Assembly (NCBI GenBank): GCA_963792445.1 | Contig: CAWBWO010000016.1 | Location: forward strand, 62,001 to 126,000 | Direction of reading: 5' to 3' | Length of the DNA stretch: 64,000 bases | From: Rummeliibacillus sp963792445 | Lineage (GTDB): Bacteria; Bacillota; Bacilli; Bacillales_A; Planococcaceae | In this document: positions 37,780 through 47,864 of the stretch, one piece after another | Layout of the letters: each line of letters begins with the position of its first letter | Numbering within the stretch: position 1 is the first letter of the stretch | Made by a program: the position numbers and the translations under genes | Notes under the pieces: generated by a model | What the model was told of the DNA's origin: nothing | What the model saw: the letters and a program-made list of their open reading frames with translations, nothing else | The model's database searches: none

Positions 37780-39641
37780 GTAATGAATATAAAGAAAATA
37801 ACGCTCATAAGCGAAGAGGCGGACCCAGTGGATTTGGAATGCCTCCTCAAAAGGCAAAGAATTTTAAAGGAACATTAAGGAGATTAATTGGCTATCTAAA
37901 GCCTTATAAATTTCAATTATTATCCGTGTTGCTAGCAGCTGTTGTCAGTACGATTTTTTCTATTGTCAGTCCGAAAATTATGGGGAATGCAACAACGAAA
38001 CTTTTCGAAGGATTGATGATGAAGTTAAAAGGGGTACCAGGAGCTAAAATTGACTTTGACTACATTGGCCAAATTATTCTTCTGTTAATAGGGCTATACT
38101 TAGTAAGTTTCATTTTTGCTTATTTACAACAATATATAATGGCCGGAGTGGCTCAAAAGACAGTCTATAATTTGCGTAAAGAAGTGGTGGATAAGCTTAA
38201 TCGTTTACCCTTACAATACTTTGACTCTCGTAAGCACGGAGAAATTCTTAGTCGAGCCGTAAATGATATTGATAATATTAGTTCAACTTTGCAACAAAGT
38301 TTAACACAACTCATCACATCAATCATTACAATCATTGGTGTAATCATCATGATGCTAACGATTAGTCCATTGATGACACTAATCGTATTAATAACGCTTC
38401 CATTAAGTTTCATCAGTATAATGAACATCGCCAAAAAATCGCAAGGCTATTTTAAAAGCCAACAGAAGTCACTTGGTCAACTGAATGGACACGTAGAAGA
38501 AATGTTCACGGGTCATAAAATAATCAAAGCCTTTGGACAAGAAAAAAAGTCTATCGAAAAATTTGAAGAGACAAATGAAGCATTGTACCAAGCAAGTTGG
38601 AAAGCACAATTTATGTCTGGATTGATTATGCCAGTAATGATGTTTATTAATAATATTGGTTACTTACTTGTGGCAGCAGTTGGTGGCATAATGGTCACAA
38701 AAAAAGCAATTGAAATTGGCGATATTCAAGCTTTTATTCAATATGCAAGGCAATTTAGCCAACCCATCGCACAAACAGCCAATATTGCAAATGTTATCCA
38801 ATCAACAATAGCTAGTGCAGAGCGTGTTTTTGAAATATTGGATGAAACAGAGGAAATTTCAGAAGTTAAACAACCAAAACAAATACTTTCTCCAAGAGGA
38901 GAAGTGGTATTCGATCATGTTTCGTTTAGCTATTCGAAGGATGAATCTCTCATTGAAGATATGACAATTCATGTAAAGCCTGGGCAAAGAGTAGCAATTG
39001 TTGGACCAACGGGTGCCGGTAAAACAACGTTGATTAACTTACTTATGCGGTTTTATGAAATTAATGAAGGTAAGATTGAAATTGATGGAATCGATATAAA
39101 AGAGTTAAAAAGAAAAGACCTTCGTGGATTATTTGGCATGGTTCTTCAAGAAACATGGCTTTTCAATAATACCATTCGAGAGAATATAGCCTATGGTAAA
39201 TACAATGCGACAGAAGAGGAAATCATCAATGCAGCACGTGCAGCACACGCAGATCATTTTATCAGAACACTTCCCGATGGATATGATACGGTTTTAAATG
39301 AAGAAGCATCGAATATTTCTCAAGGGCAAAAACAATTATTAACAATCGCTCGTGCAATACTTGCAAATCCAGCAATACTTATTTTAGATGAAGCTACGAG
39401 TAGTATCGATACACGTACGGAAGTTCAAATTCAAAAAGCAATGAATCATTTAATGCAAAATCGAACAAGCTTCATCATTGCTCACCGGCTTTCAACCATT
39501 CGTGATGCAGATTTAATACTTGTTATGAATCATGGGAAAATTATTGAACAAGGAAATCACAAGGAATTACTTGAAAAGAACGGCTTCTACGCAGATCTAT
39601 ATAACAGTCAGTTTGCGAACAATCAAAAAGATGCTGGATAG
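37776..39641 (+). CDS. Heterodimeric ABC exporter subunit with catalytic ATP site
   Basis: Half-transporter of 621 residues. A polar 30-residue leader precedes six membrane helices. The nucleotide-binding domain has Walker A GPTGAGKTT at 410-418, Walker B LILDEA with catalytic Glu539 and H-loop His570, but a degenerate signature ISQGQ at 514-518. Together with the previous subunit this leaves one canonical site (this Walker A/B with the partner's SGGQ) and one degenerate site, as expected of an asymmetric exporter. It overlaps the partner gene by four bases. Confidence 0.92.
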   Translation: MSNEYKENNAHKRRGGPSGFGMPPQKAKNFKGTLRRLIGYLKPYKFQLLSVLLAAVVSTIFSIVSPKIMGNATTKLFEGLMMKLKGVPGAKIDFDYIGQIILLLIGLYLVSFIFAYLQQYIMAGVAQKTVYNLRKEVVDKLNRLPLQYFDSRKHGEILSRAVNDIDNISSTLQQSLTQLITSIITIIGVIIMMLTISPLMTLIVLITLPLSFISIMNIAKKSQGYFKSQQKSLGQLNGHVEEMFTGHKIIKAFGQEKKSIEKFEETNEALYQASWKAQFMSGLIMPVMMFINNIGYLLVAAVGGIMVTKKAIEIGDIQAFIQYARQFSQPIAQTANIANVIQSTIASAERVFEILDETEEISEVKQPKQILSPRGEVVFDHVSFSYSKDESLIEDMTIHVKPGQRVAIVGPTGAGKTTLINLLMRFYEINEGKIEIDGIDIKELKRKDLRGLFGMVLQETWLFNNTIRENIAYGKYNATEEEIINAARAAHADHFIRTLPDGYDTVLNEEASNISQGQKQLLTIARAILANPAILILDEATSSIDTRTEVQIQKAMNHLMQNRTSFIIAHRLSTIRDADLILVMNHGKIIEQGNHKELLEKNGFYADLYNSQFANNQKDAG

Positions 39642-39654
39642 ATATTAAATAATT

Positions 39655-39701
39655 AAAAAAGCATTTCGAAAGCTTAAAAGGCTTTTGAAATGCTTTTTTT
39701 T
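39655..39701 (+). terminator. Terminator of the ABC exporter operon
   Basis: Stem AAAAAGCATTTC-AAAGC / GGCTTT-GAAATGCTTTTTTTT. Confidence 0.9.
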
Positions 39702-39934
39702 GATCGCAAAATGGAAAAAACATACATAAAAATTACTAAAATATCAAAAATCATGCAAATGTCTGTCGCATTGTATTATTTGTAATATAAAGTAACAACT
39801 TTGTAAATGAAATCACGTTGTTTCTTTACCCGGAATTTCGTAACATTAAACATGTAAGTTAATAAGAAAATAACATATTTAATCGAATACATCAGATATT
39901 AACAAAATTAAAATGATAGGGGAATAATATACAT

Positions 39935-40705
39935 ATGCAAATGAATAAAGGTAAAGTGATAAAAGCAATTACCGCCAGTACATTGACACTAACATTAGGT
40001 CTCGGCACATTACTAGGTGCAGCTCCACAACATACATTACAAGCACAAGCAAAAACCAACATAGAACAACCTTCAAAAAACATTACAACTGTATCTAGCT
40101 CAAAAGCAGTTAAAATCTCAGGTAAATATAAAACAAAAGCAAACCTTAACGTGAGAAAAGGTGCTTCAACAAAATACAAAAGAATCATGACATTAAAAAA
40201 AGGTGCAGTTGTTACAGCTACATATAAGAAAACGGTAAGTAATAAAAAATGGTACAAAGTAAAATATAAAAGTAAAACAGGCTGGGTTTCAGCTACTTAT
40301 TTAAAAAAATATACAAAAACTAAAAAAGTTTCAAATGCAGTAGCTGGCAGTAAAGTTATTAGCGTTGGTAGACAATATCTAGGTGTACCCTATGTATGGG
40401 GCGGTATGTCACCATCAGGATTTGACTGCTCAGGATTTACAGCATATGTTTACAACAAAGCAGGTTACGGTTCACTACCTCATAGCAGTCGTTCACAATA
40501 TGCTGTTACAAAACGAGTGAGTAGCCCAGATGTTGGCGATTTAATCTTCTTCGGTGCAACACCAAGTAGCAATACCATTACACATGTAGGAATCTATGCA
40601 GGCAATGGGCAAGTGTTACATGCAGCTGGTAACAGAGTTCAATTCCAAAGTGTAGCAAAAGGAAGCTATTGGGCAGCACGTGTGATTGGTTATGGTTCAC
40701 TATAA
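39935..40705 (+). CDS. Secreted SH3b-NlpC/P60 cell-wall hydrolase
   Basis: Exported peptidoglycan endopeptidase of 256 residues. The signal peptide ends at about residue 38 (LQAQA). One bacterial SH3 domain (about 58-127) with KANLNVRKGASTKYKRI binds the wall. The NlpC/P60 domain (about 138-256) has Cys165 in FDCSGF, His217 in THVGIYAG and polar His229 in LHAAG, a complete catalytic triad. It would cleave D-Glu-meso-DAP or similar stem-peptide bonds. Single gene with about 230 bp of upstream AT-rich control region. Confidence 0.93.
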   Translation: MQMNKGKVIKAITASTLTLTLGLGTLLGAAPQHTLQAQAKTNIEQPSKNITTVSSSKAVKISGKYKTKANLNVRKGASTKYKRIMTLKKGAVVTATYKKTVSNKKWYKVKYKSKTGWVSATYLKKYTKTKKVSNAVAGSKVISVGRQYLGVPYVWGGMSPSGFDCSGFTAYVYNKAGYGSLPHSSRSQYAVTKRVSSPDVGDLIFFGATPSSNTITHVGIYAGNGQVLHAAGNRVQFQSVAKGSYWAARVIGYGSL

Positions 40706-40719
40706 TAAGTAAAATGTTA

Positions 40720-40765
40720 AAGCCATATCTTTTATCCAAAGCGGATAAAAGGTATGGCTTTTTTC
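40720..40765 (+). terminator. Terminator of NlpC/P60 gene
   Basis: Stem AAGCCATATCTTTTATCC / GGATAAAAGGTATGGCTTTTTT. Confidence 0.9.
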
Positions 40766-40828
40766 ATGTTTAATTTCACTTGGAGATGGCAATGGATGAA
40801 TATAGAAAACCGGAGGAGGTAACTTGAA

Positions 40829-41695
40829 ATGGATATCAGCAAGCAACAAAAAGGTGGACAACCCGCTCAAACGCAAAACAAACAACCGGGTATTGAGTCA
40901 ATTATGAATCCGACCCCTATTCAACCAATTGATTATATAGGAAGTAATAAGCTTCAAAATCGTGTAGCAATTATTACAGGAGGCGACTCTGGGATTGGGC
41001 GAGCGGTGGCAATTGCTTTTGCAAAAGAAGGGGCCAATCTTGTCATCAATTATCTAGAAGAGAATGAAGATGCCAATGAGACAAAGAAACTTGTAGAACA
41101 AGAATCAGTTAAATGTCTACTTCTACCGGGAGATATTTCGCAAGAGGAGACTTGTAAAGAAATTGTAGAACAAACCATGAAGCAATTTGGCAAAATTGAT
41201 GTTGTTGTGAGTAATGCAGCAGTACAATATCCAGTGAAAAACTTCACAGATATTACATCGGAGCAGTGGCATAAGACGTTTGCTACAAATATTGATCCTG
41301 CATTTTATTTAAGTAAGCATGCGATTCCACATTTAAAAGAAGGAAGCTCAATTATTATGACGACTTCGATTACTGCGTATAAAGGGCACGAACAACTAAT
41401 TGATTATTCCGCTACAAAAGGCGCAATCGTAAGCTTTACCCGAGCACTTGCACAAAATGTTGCAGGAAAAGGGATTCGTGTGAATATGGTAGCACCAGGT
41501 CCTATTTGGACACCTCTGATTCCTTCTACATTTGATGCCAATCAAGTGGCGATATTCGGAGCAGATACACCAATGAAGCGTCCTGGACAACCACGCGAAT
41601 TAGTGGGTGCTTATGTATTACTGGCATCAGATGAAGGAAGTTATATGACAGGGCAATGCATTCATGTAAATGGCGGAGCAATTATGAATTCATAA
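40829..41695 (+). CDS. SDR-family oxidoreductase (YhdF/YdaD-like)
   Basis: Short-chain dehydrogenase of 288 residues with an N-terminal extension of about 45 residues typical of the YdaD/YhdF/YhxD group. Cofactor motif TGGDSGIGRA at about 50-60, NAAVQYPV near 130, and active site YSATKGA (Tyr and Lys). The tail ends GQCIHVNGGAIMNS. In Bacillus these are general-stress proteins; the substrate is unknown. The start follows GGAGGTAACTTGAA. Monocistronic. Confidence 0.9.
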   Translation: MDISKQQKGGQPAQTQNKQPGIESIMNPTPIQPIDYIGSNKLQNRVAIITGGDSGIGRAVAIAFAKEGANLVINYLEENEDANETKKLVEQESVKCLLLPGDISQEETCKEIVEQTMKQFGKIDVVVSNAAVQYPVKNFTDITSEQWHKTFATNIDPAFYLSKHAIPHLKEGSSIIMTTSITAYKGHEQLIDYSATKGAIVSFTRALAQNVAGKGIRVNMVAPGPIWTPLIPSTFDANQVAIFGADTPMKRPGQPRELVGAYVLLASDEGSYMTGQCIHVNGGAIMNS

Positions 41696-41720
41696 ACAAA
41701 TAGCAAAAGCTGATTTAGAC

Positions 41721-41767
41721 TAAAAAAGCTCTAGTAAGAAAATTTGATCATCTTACTAGAGCTTTGC
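41721..41767. terminator. Bidirectional terminator between SDR and heme oxygenase genes
   Basis: Stem AAGCTCTAGTAAGA / TCTTACTAGAGCTT between convergent genes. Confidence 0.92.
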
Positions 41768-41776
41768 TGTTATATA

Positions 41777-42115
41777 TTAAGCTTTTGTAGCTGCACCAAT
41801 GCTTGATACGATTTCCGCTACAACAATTTGGCTACCTAGTAATGGCGATTCTTTTGGGGTTTCACCAGGTTTTGCTTCAGGGCGTTTATGAGCTTGTTTA
41901 AATGCGTCACTTTCTCGCCATTTTTTGAAGCCATCAAGATTTTCCCAATACATATTAACGCTCATTTCATCATACTCTTCAAAATCCTTGCAAACTGCAA
42001 CTTCAACTTTTAAGAACCCTTCAAAGGATTGTAATGCACCGGGACGCGTGAAGTTTGGTGCCATTTTTTCTGCAAATCCTTTTTTCACTTTAATACGGTT
42101 TGTTACGACATACAT
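41777..42115 (-). CDS. IsdG-family heme-degrading monooxygenase
   Basis: ABM-fold protein of 112 residues. The three heme-oxygenase residues of the IsdG family are present at the same positions as in staphylococcal IsdI: Asn6, Trp66 and His76. It would cleave heme in the cytosol to release iron. No Isd transport genes are adjacent and no clear Fur box is seen upstream. The start follows AAAGGAGCG. Confidence 0.88.
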   Translation of the reverse strand: MYVVTNRIKVKKGFAEKMAPNFTRPGALQSFEGFLKVEVAVCKDFEEYDEMSVNMYWENLDGFKKWRESDAFKQAHKRPEAKPGETPKESPLLGSQIVVAEIVSSIGAATKA

Positions 42116-42269
42116 TTAAATCGCTCCTTTATAAAATGAATTTTCTTCTACTATAAAAGCGTATCTCATTTTAAGGGTTCAATGCAAATCTAAAGCTATA
42201 GCAAAATAGTATGACATTTAGGCACTTACTACTTGGTCAAATTACTCATTTTTACTATTGTAGAAATAC

Positions 42270-42308
42270 TTTACAGAATATTCATACCTACTTTACATTA
42301 CCTACCTA
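42270..42308 (+). promoter_or_regulatory. Pho box (PhoP direct repeats) upstream of phoX
   Basis: Direct repeats TTTACA (42270), TTCATA (42281), TTTACA (42292) and a weak TACCTA (42303) start exactly 11 bp apart. This is the PhoP-type TT(A/C/T)A(C/T)A-N5 arrangement. It ends about 40 bp before the phosphatase start. Confidence 0.7.
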
Positions 42309-42347
42309 TCATCAATGTGAAAAGATTAATAAACGGAGGGAAGAAAA

Positions 42348-44146
42348 ATGAGAAAAAGAACAATTGTTGCACCACTGTTGACATTAGCTGTTTTGTTTCC
42401 GACAGCTACAAATGTTTTTGCTGAACCACATAAAACAGTAACTGTAGATAAAGTTGAGTTTATCGGAATGGATGCGCCTAATACCCCTGAAGAAAAATCA
42501 AAGATGTACAGTGAAGCTTCTGTTAAGGTTACTTACAATAATGGTACTCAAAAGACACTTCCTCTTGAATACAAATCATTGTTTACTCCTGGTAAAGTGA
42601 TTAATGGAAAAATAGTGGGGGCCGCTTATGACGTAAATGGAAATATAATAAAAAAGGCTGATGGTACGCCGATTATTTCGAATTCGCCAGATAGTAATAC
42701 TCTTCTAAAAGTAAACGGCAAACTTTACATGGTGAACCATTTTGAAAGTATGGGTACCAATGAAATTGGTAACATGCCTGAAACGATGATGCTAAATACA
42801 ATCGAACAAGATAAAAAAACAGGCGAATTAACAATCACAGAGGTATGAAACCAATTGACTTTTCAGCTTTTGGCGGAATTTGGACTCCTTGTGCAGGATC
42901 ACTTTCTCCTTGGAATACCCACTTAGGCAGCGAGGAATATGAACCGGATGCAAAGGCTCATGAAGCAAATCCAGAGAATTCACCTGTTACACAGTTTGCC
43001 CGTAACTACTATCAAGATAAAACAGTCATCGGAAATCCGTATCTATACGGCCATGTTCCTGAAATATCCATTGATGAAAAAGGAAAGGCTACTGCAGTCA
43101 AGCACTATAGCATGGGTCGTTTTTCCACTGAAAACGTAAAAGTTGCTCCGGATAATCGTACGGTTTACTTTGGTAGTGATGGAAGTTACATGATGTCATT
43201 TATGTATGTAGCTGACAAAGCAAAGGATTTATCTAAAGGTACTTTATATGCGGCTAAATGGATTCAAACAAATGATGAAAACGGCGGCTCTGCTAATCTC
43301 AATTGGATTAAATTAGGACATGCTACAGATAAAGAAATTGAAAACCTTGCTCAAAAAACGAAGTTCAGTGATATATTCGAAACAACAACGGACGCGAAAT
43401 TCGCAAAAACGAATGGATTCACAAGAACCAAAGCTGGTGGAAGAGATGAATGGTTAAAACTGAAACCAGGTATGGAAAAAGCAGCTGCATTTTTAGAATC
43501 TACTCGTTATGGAGCTCTAAAAGGTGCAACTGCCGAGTTTAACAAAATGGAAACAATGGAACTCAACAAAGCCGACAATAAAATGTATATGACCATGTCT
43601 TATATTAGTGGTGGGATGACAGCTAACCCGGATGATCCTACCGATGATATTCATGTTTCAAAAAACAATGCTGGTGGAATTTATGAAATGAATTTAACAG
43701 AAGGCCAAAAAGATAGTGATGGCAATAAAATTAAAAGTAAATATGTTGCAGATTCCATGACTGGTCTTATTTTCGGTGAAGATTTAGCGACAGAAGATTC
43801 AGCAGGAAACAAAGCAAATCCGAATAAGATTTCAAATCCAGATAATCTAGCATACTCTGATAAAATGAGAACTTTATTTATTGCTGAAGATGGCGACTAT
43901 CATGTGAGAAACTATGGTTGGGCATATAATATCGATACGAAGAAACTTTCTCGTATTATCTCTGCTGCGGATGGAGGAGAAGTGACAGGTATCCAAGCAA
44001 TCGATAACTTAAATGGATTTACTTATCTAATGGCGGGTTCACAAAGCCCTGGTAATGCAGGTTACCTCTCTGGCCTTCCTTCCCTTGGAGACAACGGTAA
44101 AAACTTCAACAGTAATCAAAATCATAAAGGCCACAAGGAACAATAA
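42348..44146 (+). pseudogene. phoX: PhoX-type secreted alkaline phosphatase (DUF839), -1 frameshift
   Basis: Exported phosphatase of about 600 residues after repair. The signal peptide ends at about residue 25 (NVFA-EP). The first frame includes KLYMVNHFESMGTNEIGNMP and stops at 42846; one base appears missing before ATGAAACCAATTGAC, where the second frame continues as a PhoX beta-propeller with CAGSLSPWNTHLGSEEYEPD (conserved Cys and Glu/Asp metal ligands) and ends NHKGHKEQ. The stop and next ATG overlap, mimicking coupling, but PhoX proteins are one chain. Calcium/iron-dependent PhoX enzymes release phosphate from esters; the upstream Pho box fits. Confidence 0.85.
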
Positions 44147-44210
44147 TAACCGATGAGATTTAAATGAAATAAATACCGTGTCATCTAAATAAATATTAAT
44201 AATAAGAGAC

Positions 44211-44255
44211 AAGCTAGACTGATTTGAGATTTCAATCAGTCTAGCTATTTTTTTA
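44211..44255 (+). terminator. phoX terminator
   Basis: Stem AGCTAGACTGATT / AATCAGTCTAGCT followed by ATTTTTTTA. Confidence 0.9.
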
Positions 44256-44271
44256 TCTCACAAAGTTAAAC

Positions 44272-44310
44272 AAAAAACACCAGTACCATTGAGGGGTGGA
44301 TACCGGTGTT
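44272..44310 (-). terminator. Orphan minus-strand terminator
   Basis: Minus-strand stem AACACCGGTA / TAC-GGTGTT followed by TTTTTG. No minus-strand gene lies upstream (44311-44669); only a 24-codon frame without ribosome binding site is seen. Confidence 0.55.
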
Positions 44311-44669
44311 ACTAAATAGGAGAGTTCTACATTTTTGCCCTACAATTATTTAAATGGATTAAAAAGCTTGCGACAAAATTGCATAACTCGCTAACACTCA
44401 TGAAATGCTAGCTATTAAAATAAGAAGAGTTATACTCCTATACTCTAATTGGATAGTATTATAAGTTGTTAATCTGCTAAATGCAATACGATCACTATAA
44501 AAATAGTGGAAAATAAAAAAATTCTAAAATTCCTTTAAGATCTCTTCTATAGATTATTAGGCATAAAAGTAGTATTTAATATTAATTTCATGTAAAATAT
44601 AAGTAAAGAATATTCAGAATACTAGTCAACCGTTTTAGCGAATGATGTACATGTTAAGGGGATGATTGG
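44311..44669. other. AT-rich intergenic region
   Basis: No supported gene. It may encode a short minus-strand RNA ending at the terminator 44272-44310. The promoter of the small gene at 44670 must lie in its right part. Confidence 0.4.
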
Positions 44670-44759
44670 ATGTTGAAAAAATTATTAAGGCTTTTAGGAT
44701 TTATAAATGACGAGTTAGATGATGATTATGATGATACAATAAACCGCTTTTACGTATAA
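44670..44759 (+). CDS. Small protein, 29 residues, amphipathic helix plus acidic tail
   Basis: Open frame starting LKKLLRLLGFIN, then DELDDDYDDTINRFYV. The first half is a basic amphipathic helix likely to sit on the membrane; the second half is strongly acidic. AAGGGG stands nine bases before the ATG, and a strong terminator begins eight bases after the stop, so this is a self-contained transcription unit. Not recognised as any named family. Confidence 0.6.
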   Translation: MLKKLLRLLGFINDELDDDYDDTINRFYV

Positions 44760-44766
44760 ATAATGG

Positions 44767-44811
44767 GAAAGCTAAACTGATTAGATGATTTCTGTCAGTT
44801 TAGCTTTTTCT
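44767..44811 (+). terminator. Terminator of the 29-residue gene
   Basis: Stem AAAGCTAAACTGA / TCAGTTTAGCTTT then TTC TTT. The stem sequence is similar to the phoX terminator at 44211-44255. Confidence 0.88.
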
Positions 44812-44912
44812 TTGTATAAAGCGAAGGTAAATTTCAAAATTTTCTATTTGATTATTTCATTTTTTTCAAGCTGTCAGGTAGAATAGAAGAAAAACAGCAA
44901 ATGAGAGGAATT

Positions 44913-46524
44913 ATGAAGAAATATCAACTAAAACTGCAACATTTAATTATTGGAGTTGCGATTTTGGCATTTATCTTAACGATTGCAAGCAGCGTATGGA
45001 GCAGTTACCGCATGAACAAACAAACATTGATGGATAACACGCTTGAGACAAACCGAGTTTATGCAGAAAAGCTTGCTACAACGGCAAATAATTATTTTAA
45101 TGAAACACTTCAAACATTAGTTTTAAATTCAAATATGATTGCTGAATACATAGATAACGAAGAAAAACTAATCACAGAAGCGGATCGTCTTAGGATGCAA
45201 ACCAATGCATTTAACTCAGTTTCAATTATTAATAAGAATGGAAAGGTACTCGCTACCTCTCCAAAAACAATCCATATTAAAGGAAAAATATTAACATCTA
45301 AAGCCGTTAAAGATGCCATAAGAGAGCAAAGGCCAATGATTTCAGATCCATATAAAGGGATTACAGGTCGTGAGTTAATCTATATTTCTGCACCAATTTT
45401 CGATAAATCGGGTAAATATTTAGGTCTTGTAGGAGGAACCATTTATTTGGAAGAAGATAATATTTTACATGATTTATTAGGAAAACACTTTTATGATGAT
45501 GGATCATACGTTTATGTAGTGGATCGAAATGGGCGTATTATTTATCACCAAGACCCTTCTCGTATTAATGAGATAGTAAAAGAAAATGCAGTAGTAAAGA
45601 AGATAATAAAACAGCATACAATGGGTGCTCAAAGAGTAACGAACTCCAAAGGCATGGACATGTTAGCGGGCTATGCGACAGTTGAAAAAACCGGTTGGGG
45701 AGTCATTTCCCAAAGACCAACAGAAATCTCATTAGAGCCTGCAGAGAATATGGTAAAAGAAATGCTCTATGTAGCATTACCATTACTGCTTGTTACTTTA
45801 GCAATTATTATTTGGGCATCTATTAAAATTGCTAGACCATTACAGCGATTAGCTGAATTAACAGAGAGCAGTATGAAAAAAGATGAAGGAAAGAATTTAT
45901 CTACTGTACCTGCTTGGTATTATGAAGTCATTCATCTAAAAAATGCACTGATTCGAAGTTTGACCTTTTTGCATGAACAAGTGGATTTTTTTATGGACCA
46001 ATCAACTACAGACCCATTAACAGGATTAACCAATCGTCGTACATTAGATGCTAAAATGGATGAATTGATTACGGCTAAAACACCATTTTCGCTTATTTTA
46101 ATGGATATTGACCATTTTAAATTAGTCAATGATACGTATGGCCATCATGTAGGCGATGAAGTTTTACAATATTCTAGCAAATAAAATGAAAGCAGCTACA
46201 AGGGCAACTGATCTTTGTTGCCGTTATGGTGGTGAGGAGTTTATCGTTCTCTTACCAAATGCAACTGGCGAAAATGCCTTTGAAGTAGCAGATAGTTTAC
46301 GCAAAGATCTAGAAAATTCAACAAGCCCAACAGGTAAAGCAATCACGATATCAGTCGGCGTTGCAGAATATATGGAAGCAGAATGCACTGCAGTAGGGTT
46401 AATTGAACAAGCTGACAAATGCTTATATCAGGCAAAAGAACAAGGGAGAAATCGCGTGATATTGGCGAATTGTTTAACCCCAACTAGAAAATTAGTTGGG
46501 GTTTTCAAAGGAAATGATACATAA
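44913..46524 (+). pseudogene. Cache-GGDEF diguanylate cyclase, +1 frameshift
   Basis: Membrane-bound c-di-GMP synthase of about 535 residues after repair. N-terminal helix (about 8-30), extracellular double Cache sensor (about 35-270), second helix (about 280-305), HAMP-like linker, then GGDEF domain beginning DPLTGLTNRRTLDAKM. An extra T near 46170 truncates the first frame after GDEVLQY; the second frame continues LANKMKAATRATDLCCRYGGEEF, the active GGEEF motif, to 46524. ATG 44913 follows GAGAGG. With repair the cyclase would be catalytically competent; no EAL domain is present. Confidence 0.85.
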
Positions 46525-46555
46525 TAGAGGAGGAATGAAATAGGGGGAGAGAAAA

Positions 46556-47486
46556 GTGAGTTATTTAAGTTTAGTATTCTTTCAAGTTGTAGCACCTATT
46601 TTAGTTTTACTTGTTGTTGGCGGCATTATGCAACGTAAATTTCAATTCAACTTGAAAGCATTGTCAAATTTAATTACATATTGCTTAATGCCAGCTGCAG
46701 TATTTGTGAATATTTACGAAACAAAGGTAAATCCAGTAGTCTTGGGGAAAATCTTAATCTATTTATTTGCTTTTAGCATCAGTTTGATGGTTATTAGTAC
46801 AATTATTAGTAAGAGTGTTAAAGCTAGAAAAGAAGGAAGCAGCTATCTTCAAAAATAGTATTGTTCTTATTAATTCCGGCAATTATGGTATACCTGTTAG
46901 CCAGATGGTGTTCCATACTCAACCACTTGGAACGGCTATTCAAATTATTATGGTTATTTATCAAAATTTAACCACGTATACATATGGATTATATAATTTA
47001 ATCTCTACAACAAAAACAGGATGGGAAATCGCAAAAAGTATTGTCAAATTGCCAATTGTCCATGGTTTAATGCTCGGGATTATTTTAAATGTGGCAAATA
47101 TTCAATTGCCACAATTTTTATCCATTTCTATTGGTCATATGGCAGACGCCTTTGTTGCAATTGCTCTACTTACTTTAGGGGCACAGTTATCAAAAATTAA
47201 ATTTAGCTCAATGTTTAATAAGATGCTTTATATGAGTTGCTTTGGTCGTTTACTAATGGGGCCGTTAATAGCATTTGTTTGGATTAAAATTTTCGGATTC
47301 GATGGAGTTGTAGCACAATCATTATTAATTGCTAGCTCTTTTCCAACATCACGAAATAGCTCGTCTTTGGCTCTGGAATATGATGTGGAGCCTGAACTTG
47401 CCGCACAAACCGTACTTTTTACAACGCTCGTAAGTTGTATTACCGTAACCATTGTGATTTATATAGCTAAATTGTTGTATGTATAG
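46556..47486 (+). pseudogene. AEC-family (auxin efflux carrier-like) transporter, frameshifted
   Basis: Ten-helix transporter of about 310 residues after repair. The first frame starts at GTG 46556 (binding site GGGGGAGAG) and covers four helices with NLKALSNLITYCLMPAAVF, then stops at 46856. A one-base indel near 46815 leads to the second frame, LKLEKKEAAIFKNSIVLINSGNYGIPVSQM, the conserved NSGNYG-type motif of the family, through to 47486. AEC proteins often carry malate, lactate or other carboxylates. A LysR fragment lies just downstream on the other strand. Confidence 0.8.
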
Positions 47487-47496
47487 CTTTATAGCT

Positions 47497-47700
47497 ACTA
47501 TAAAAGTTTTAAGTAAAGAAAAATAGTAGGGAACTTTTCCTTACTATTTTTTTGTTGCGCATGTTCAGTAACAAAATTAATGAAATGCTGTACAGTAGGC
47601 GAAATATAGCCTTGATTTCGCCAAATCATTTTTGTTGTACGAGTGCATTTTGGATGATTAATCTTAATAGATTGAGACTTTTGCTTGGTTGAATGTACTT
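47497..47700 (-). pseudogene. C-terminal remnant of a LysR-type regulator
   Basis: Only about 65 codons remain. They read KINHPKCTRTTKMIWRNQG and YISPTVQHFINFVTEHAQQK, the usual last beta strand and helix of a LysR effector domain. Upstream (47700-47795) the frame is closed by stops and the helix-turn-helix is absent. The lost gene may have regulated the neighbouring AEC transporter. Confidence 0.6.
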
Positions 47701-47797
47701 GTTAAATCTACTCCAATGGCGATGATCTATTCAATGATTGAATGGTATATCGCATTGCTGATGCTAATAAGCTCATTGTAAATAATAAACCCAAACC

Positions 47798-47843
47798 AAA
47801 AAAGACTGTTGACAAACTTGTTTGCCTACAGTCTTTTTATTTT
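47798..47843 (-). terminator. katA terminator
   Basis: Minus-strand stem AAAAAGACTGT / ACAGTCTTTTT with a smaller inner GCAAAC/GTTTGT pairing. Confidence 0.85.
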
Positions 47844-47864
47844 GGATATTTAGTTTAGAGAATT

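Noticed and set aside
42116..42240. Fur box upstream of the IsdG-type gene
   Set aside because: No sequence close to GATAATGATTATC-type repeats was found on either strand.
42348..44146. Two translationally coupled genes with an ATGA overlap
   Set aside because: PhoX proteins are a single chain and the second part has no signal peptide; a one-base frameshift is simpler.
46523..46545. Mini-frame ATG AAA TAG behind AGGAGG before the AEC gene
   Set aside because: Spacing of the binding site to the ATG is only one to two bases and two codons are not meaningful; probably an accidental purine run.
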